6,693 nucleotides of DNA from an uncultured Actinomycetes bacterium (GTDB taxonomy: Bacteria; Actinomycetota; Thermoleophilia; Solirubrobacterales; Solirubrobacteraceae). The first letter of the stretch is position 1. Every line of letters begins with the position of its first letter. A model generated the notes under the pieces. That model did not search any database. It saw only the letters and a list, made by a program, of their open reading frames with translations, and was not told where the DNA came from. The position numbers and the translations under genes are program-made. Positions 4,056-6,693 of the stretch are shown one piece after another. The stretch spans positions 1 through 6,693 of the forward strand of contig CALAQT010000251.1 in NCBI GenBank assembly GCA_937888775.1. Reading direction: 5' to 3'.

Positions 4056-5777
4056 TCAGCCAAGCGCGCCGCGATCGAGCGGGCCCTTCTGGGGAGCTGC
4101 AGGCCCGCTCTTGCGGCGATGCACCGGGAAGCTGACCGTTACGGTGACTCCCTTTCCGGGCGCCGAGTCGACCGCCAACGTCCCTCCGAGCAAATCGGCG
4201 CGCTCGTGCATCCCCAGCAGCCCGAAACCCTCCGTCTCATGGGTCGGGTCAAATCCCGCGCCATCGTCACGTATCGTCGCGTGCACGGTTCGGTCGTCCT
4301 CGGTGACCTCGATGATCGCCCGCTTGGCATGACCGTGCTTGGTCGCGTTGGTCAGCGCCTCCTGCACGATGCGGTACACCGCCGTTTCCAGCTCGGGTGT
4401 GTGGCGCGTTTTGGCGCGGCCCCGCTCGTAGGCAAGATCGACGCTCACGTCGACCTCCAGGCCGGAGCGGGTCAGCCGCTCGGCCAGAGCCCTGATCGCC
4501 GCCTCGGCGCCCAGCTGGTCAAGCGTCGCCGGTCGCAGGTCGGTGATCAGCGTGCGCAGGTTGGTGATATCGAACTCCAGCTGGCCGATCGCCTGCGACA
4601 CCGCCGCGGCCATCGCCTCGGGCCCACCACTTCGCTGCGCTGCGGCCAACACCAGACGCAGGTTGCCGAGACCCTGCAGCGTTTCATCGTGGAGCTCACG
4701 CGCCCAGCGCGTGCGCTCGGCCTCGGTGGCCGCGAGCCGCTGACGCCGGCGGTCCTCGGCCGCTGAGCGGGCCGTGGCAACCGCCGTGGCCGCGCTGGCC
4801 GCAAACGCCTCCAGCAGGCGCTCGTGCTCGGCCGTGAAGCCACCGTCGACCTGGTCCAAGGCGACCAGCACACCGTAGGAGTCGTTGCGGAAGATCAGCG
4901 GCACCACCAGCCCGTCCTTGGCCCGCAGGCCCAGCTGCCCGGCCCCATGCTGCTCGAAGCGCGAACGGTTGAGCTCGTCGCTCAGGCGTTGTGGCTGACG
5001 CGAGCGCAGCGCGGCGCTGGCCACAGTGTCCTTCAGCTTCACGCGGCGGCCGATCAGGTCGGCGGGGATCTCGCCGGCGCCGGCAGCGACCTCCAGCTCG
5101 TCCCCACGCCGGAGTTCGATCACCAGCGCGCGGGCCGACACCAGCGCGCGGCCACGCTTGGCCACGAGCGCCAGGATCGCTCCCAGGTCGGTGTGGCCGC
5201 CGAGGGCCCGAGCGATCTGGATCGTCGCGTCAAGCGCGCTCACGGTCTGCTGGAGCTCGCGGCGGTGCTCCTCAGAGCCCGTGTAACGGCGCGCGTGGTC
5301 GATCGCGACGCCGGCGAACTGCGCGAACAGCGTCGCCGCCTGCTCGTCTTCCTCATCGAACTCGTCCGCGCCCTGCTTCTCGGTCAGGTAGAGGTTGCCG
5401 TAGGGCTGTCCGGCCACCACGATCGGAACCCCGAGAAACGACCTCATCGGCGGGTGTCCGGCCGGGAAGCCGTAGGAGTGCGGATGGCCGCCGACGTCGG
5501 CGATTCGTAACGGCGCCGGATTTCTGATCAGCTCACCCAGCACGCCGCGGCCGGTCGGCAGCGGCCCGATGATCCGTCGCGTGGCGTCGTCGATCCCCAG
5601 CGAGAGGAACCGCGCGAGCTCCGTTCGGCTGTCGCTCAGTACCCCGAGCGCCGCAAACCTTGCGCCAGTCAGGTCCCGGGCCGAGGCGAGCACATGTTCA
5701 AGAACCACCTCGAGATCGAGGTCGTCCAGGACGCTGCGAGCTACGGTCAGGATTCCGAGCGTGGCTGGGTCCATCAT
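4056..5777 (-). CDS. GAF-GAF sensor histidine kinase (NarL/DevS type, HisKA_3 + HATPase_c)
   Basis: 573 residues from the chosen start. GAF-A (about 21-165) is of the DevS/DosT kind, with TGRGVLGELI, HPHSYGFPAGHPPMRSFLGVPI and YGNLYLTEK. H108 and Y130 are 22 residues apart, exactly as the haem-proximal H149 and distal Y171 of mycobacterial DevS. GAF-B follows (about 180-335). A helical linker then leads to the dimerisation domain with phospho-acceptor H363 (ELHDETLQ). The ATPase has its N-box (QEALTNA, N477), G1 box (DDGAGFD, 504-510) and G2 region (GFGLLGM, 517-523). No membrane helix is seen, so it is cytoplasmic. The ATG at 5777 and the adjacent ATG at 5774 have GGAG 3-6 bases upstream, and conserved sequence starts right there. 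A longer frame from ATG 5918 (620 residues) adds an alanine-rich, weakly supported N-terminus. It is divergent from a response regulator, its likely partner, and lies 99 bp upstream of the cytochrome b cluster on the same strand. Haem binding is possible but unproven, since many GAF kinases share this motif. Confidence 0.93.
   Translation of the reverse strand: MMDPATLGILTVARSVLDDLDLEVVLEHVLASARDLTGARFAALGVLSDSRTELARFLSLGIDDATRRIIGPLPTGRGVLGELIRNPAPLRIADVGGHPHSYGFPAGHPPMRSFLGVPIVVAGQPYGNLYLTEKQGADEFDEEDEQAATLFAQFAGVAIDHARRYTGSEEHRRELQQTVSALDATIQIARALGGHTDLGAILALVAKRGRALVSARALVIELRRGDELEVAAGAGEIPADLIGRRVKLKDTVASAALRSRQPQRLSDELNRSRFEQHGAGQLGLRAKDGLVVPLIFRNDSYGVLVALDQVDGGFTAEHERLLEAFAASAATAVATARSAAEDRRRQRLAATEAERTRWARELHDETLQGLGNLRLVLAAAQRSGGPEAMAAAVSQAIGQLEFDITNLRTLITDLRPATLDQLGAEAAIRALAERLTRSGLEVDVSVDLAYERGRAKTRHTPELETAVYRIVQEALTNATKHGHAKRAIIEVTEDDRTVHATIRDDGAGFDPTHETEGFGLLGMHERADLLGGTLAVDSAPGKGVTVTVSFPVHRRKSGPAAPQKGPLDRGALG
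4077..4110 (-). other. Stem-loop within the last codons of the kinase gene
   Basis: GAGCGGGCC (4077-4085) pairs perfectly with GGCCCGCTC (4102-4110) around a 16-base loop, about 20 bases before the kinase stop codon and 120 bases before the cytochrome b cluster. It could attenuate read-through between the two units or protect mRNA ends. There is no T-tract, and it may simply reflect GC-rich coding sequence. Confidence 0.3.
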
Positions 5778-6012
5778 TGACTCCGTATCCGTGGCGACGC
5801 CAGCCGGCGCAAAGGTAGCGCCTGAGGAGGCCAAGGCAAGTCCGGCAACTCGATCATCGGGCGGGGAGATTGCGGCTTCATACGCGTGACGTCGCCAATG
5901 ATCCCTGATTACGGGCATCCGGGTGGGTCCGCTGCGTAGTAGTGCTTCGTCCCCGTGACTTTGGCGGCGTTGCCCGGTGGCGGGCGGACCTTGGCTGTCC
6001 TAGATTTGAGCC
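5778..6012. promoter_or_regulatory. Divergent promoter region between sensor kinase and response regulator
   Basis: If the kinase starts at 5777, this 235-bp region separates two divergent genes of a likely two-component pair and must hold both promoters. TAGATT at 6001-6006 fits TAnnnT and ends six bases before the ATG at 6013, pointing to a leaderless response-regulator mRNA; there is no Shine-Dalgarno there. The kinase side has GGAG just before its start. No clear operator palindrome or DosR-type box was found. If the kinase starts at 5918 instead, the region shrinks to 94 bp. Confidence 0.45.
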
Positions 6013-6498
6013 ATGACGGTTCATACGCATTCCGCCCGGGCGGACGAATGCCCGTCCGACGGCGGCGTTAGGGTCGAAAAGATCCGCGTGGTGCTGGCCG
6101 ACGATAACGCGGCGATTCGTCGCACGCTCCGGCGGCGGCTGGAAGGCGAACCCAACATCGAGGTGATCGCCGAAGCGGGCGACTTGGAGACCGGCGTCGG
6201 GTACGTAATTGACCGGCAGCCGCGGGTACTGGTGCTCGACCTCGGCATGCTCGGAGAACCGGGCCTCGATTCGCTCCGGTGGCTGCGCACGCAGGTACCT
6301 GCCACCGAGATCGTCGTGCTCACGATGCAGGACAGCCCGTTGCTGGCGCGCAAGGCCCTGGACTCGGACGCGATCGGATTCGTGCGCAAGGAACTGGCCG
6401 ACGCCGATCTGCCCGAGGCAGTTCACTGCGCGGCCCGCGGCGTGCGCTACGTGAGCCCTCTGGTGGCCGCTCAGCTGAGCGCATATGACGATCGCTGA
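6013..6498 (+). CDS. NarL-type response regulator receiver domain lacking the LuxR-type HTH (single-domain or truncated)
   Basis: 161 residues. After a 23-residue polar leader the receiver domain begins with IRVVLADDN (24-32). D30 and D31 form the acidic pocket, D76 (VLVLDLGML) is the phospho-acceptor, T104 (VVLTMQ) the switch threonine and K126 (FVRKELAD) the conserved lysine. All five key residues are present, so it should accept phosphate from the divergent GAF kinase. AVHCAARGVRYVSPLVAAQLS (136-156) is the usual linker before a GerE/LuxR helix-turn-helix, but the protein stops five residues later at 6498. NarL-type regulators are normally about 210-220 residues. No frame downstream resembles the missing DNA-binding domain, so it is either a stable single-domain regulator or the result of a deletion. 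The stop codon lies at the edge of a 17-bp tandem repeat array. The start lacks a Shine-Dalgarno; TAGATT six bases upstream suggests a leaderless transcript. Confidence 0.9.
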   Translation: MTVHTHSARADECPSDGGVRVEKIRVVLADDNAAIRRTLRRRLEGEPNIEVIAEAGDLETGVGYVIDRQPRVLVLDLGMLGEPGLDSLRWLRTQVPATEIVVLTMQDSPLLARKALDSDAIGFVRKELADADLPEAVHCAARGVRYVSPLVAAQLSAYDDR

Positions 6499-6582
6499 GG
6501 CGGATCACGTCCCGAGGCGAATCACGTCCCGAGGCGAATCACGTCCCGACCGATTCGGTCAGGACGTGGTCAGGACGTGATC
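6497..6582. repeat. Tandem 17-bp repeats followed by inverted copies, at the 3' end of the response regulator gene
   Basis: Three contiguous units of GAGGCG(A/G)ATCACGTCCC occupy 6497-6513, 6514-6530 and 6531-6547; units 2 and 3 are identical and unit 1 differs at one base. The first unit begins within the stop codon TGA. After a GACCGA-T-TCGGTC palindrome (6548-6560) come inverted cores: GGTCAGGACGT occurs twice back to back (6557-6567, 6568-6578). GATCACGTCC (6503-6512) is the exact reverse complement of GGACGTGATC (6573-6582). The CACGTCC core thus appears three times forward and twice inverted. Confidence 0.85.
6540..6568. terminator. Nested hairpin, likely terminator of the response regulator and the convergent gene
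   Basis: CACGTCC (6540-6546) pairs with GGACGTG (6562-6568), and inside it GACCGA (6548-6553) with TCGGTC (6555-6560; the innermost bases would form the loop), with one mismatch between the stems. It lies between convergent genes and can extend outward by pairing of further repeat units. No T-tract is present. Confidence 0.5.
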
Positions 6583-6605
6583 AAGCCCCAGAGGCTGCGC
6601 CCCAC

Positions 6606-6630
6606 GGTCACGGCGTGTCAGGTCACGGCG
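6606..6630. repeat. Short direct repeat near the 3' end of the last gene
   Basis: GGTCACGGCG occurs at 6606-6615 and 6621-6630, with a 15-bp period. The second copy covers the stop codon of the partial gene on the - strand. It differs in sequence from the neighbouring 17-bp array, though both contain TCACG. Confidence 0.5.
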
Positions 6631-6693
6631 AGCGGGAGATGAAATGCACGCCTTCCAGGCCCTCGAGCGAGAAGCCCTCGGCGGCGCCGGGCG
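6623..6693 (-). CDS. C-terminal end of an unidentified protein, cut by the window edge
   Basis: On the - strand an open frame enters from the right edge and ends at TGA (6623-6625), giving 22 residues that finish FSLEGLEGVHFISRSP. Codons are strongly GC-ending (GAG, GGC, TTC, CTC, CTG, GTG, ATC, CGC), as in the neighbouring real genes, while the other two - strand frames give Arg/Cys-rich translations. The gene converges with the response regulator, with the repeat hairpin between them. I do not recognise the family. Confidence 0.5.
   Translation of the reverse strand, partial: PGAAEGFSLEGLEGVHFISRSP

Noticed and set aside
4824..5510. Long + strand frames opposite the sensor kinase (also 3999-4766 and 4991-5527)
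   Set aside because: They lie antisense to the kinase domains, lack ribosome binding sites and show no domain features; two overlap each other in different frames.
5778..5918. Longer kinase start at ATG 5918
   Set aside because: The extra 47 residues are alanine-rich and outside the conserved domain, with a poor ribosome binding site. The ATGs at 5777/5774 have GGAG nearby and coincide with the start of conserved sequence. It remains an alternative.
5919..6012. DosR-type box in the kinase/regulator intergenic region
   Set aside because: GTCCCCGTGACTTTGG near 5949 looked suggestive but has no matching symmetrical half, so the GGGAC-n-GTCCC palindrome is not present.
5878..6426. A 182-residue - strand frame opposite the response regulator
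   Set aside because: It is antisense to all receiver-domain motifs and has no recognisable features.
6497..6582. Possible CRISPR array
   Set aside because: The 17-bp units are contiguous with no spacers, there are inverted copies, and no cas genes are present.

Overview
This window is high-GC DNA from one bacterium, most plausibly an actinobacterium of the Thermoleophilia/Solirubrobacterales type. That placement rests on the GC-rich third codon positions, the style of the GAF-domain sensor kinase, the SRPBCC protein, and a split b6-type cytochrome b. It is an inference from gene character, not a database result.

Left part (1-2016). The window opens with the C-terminal ~100 residues of a flavin-dependent pyridine-nucleotide-disulfide-type oxidoreductase on the + strand. 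Tail to tail with it, overlapping by 61 bp, lies an intact paralogue on the - strand (317-1471). A 135-bp divergent intergenic region separates the paralogue from a small SRPBCC/START-like protein (1607-1984, +). A 9-bp-stem hairpin (1990-2016) then closes both that gene and the convergent respiratory operon.

Middle part (2030-3956, - strand). A compact three-gene membrane cluster runs right to left: a 54-residue single-helix protein (3792-3956) that is easily missed because of its size, a four-helix haem-binding cytochrome b (3022-3795), and a subunit-IV-like protein with a very large extracytoplasmic insertion (2030-3025). Both junctions are ATGA stop/start overlaps. No Rieske protein or cytochrome c is encoded in the window. 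Two usual quinol-site motifs (PW in the loop after helix C, PEWY in the ef loop) are replaced. A near-perfect 19-bp palindrome inside a longer hairpin abuts the start codon of the first gene.

Right part (4056-6693). A GAF-GAF-HisKA_3-HATPase sensor kinase (- strand) lies 99 bp upstream of the cytochrome cluster on the same strand. It is divergent from a response regulator (6013-6498, +) that has an intact receiver domain but ends where the DNA-binding domain should begin. The regulator's stop codon lies in the first unit of a 17-bp tandem repeat array, followed by inverted copies that form a nested hairpin. The C-terminal end of another - strand gene runs off the right edge.

Working model (inference): the kinase senses redox state or a gas. 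Its first GAF domain keeps a His and a Tyr at the same spacing as the haem-pocket His149/Tyr171 of mycobacterial DevS. With its partner regulator it could tune the adjacent quinol-oxidising membrane complex. Two genes without a Shine-Dalgarno sequence carry a TAnnnT hexamer exactly six bases before the ATG, suggesting leaderless transcripts.
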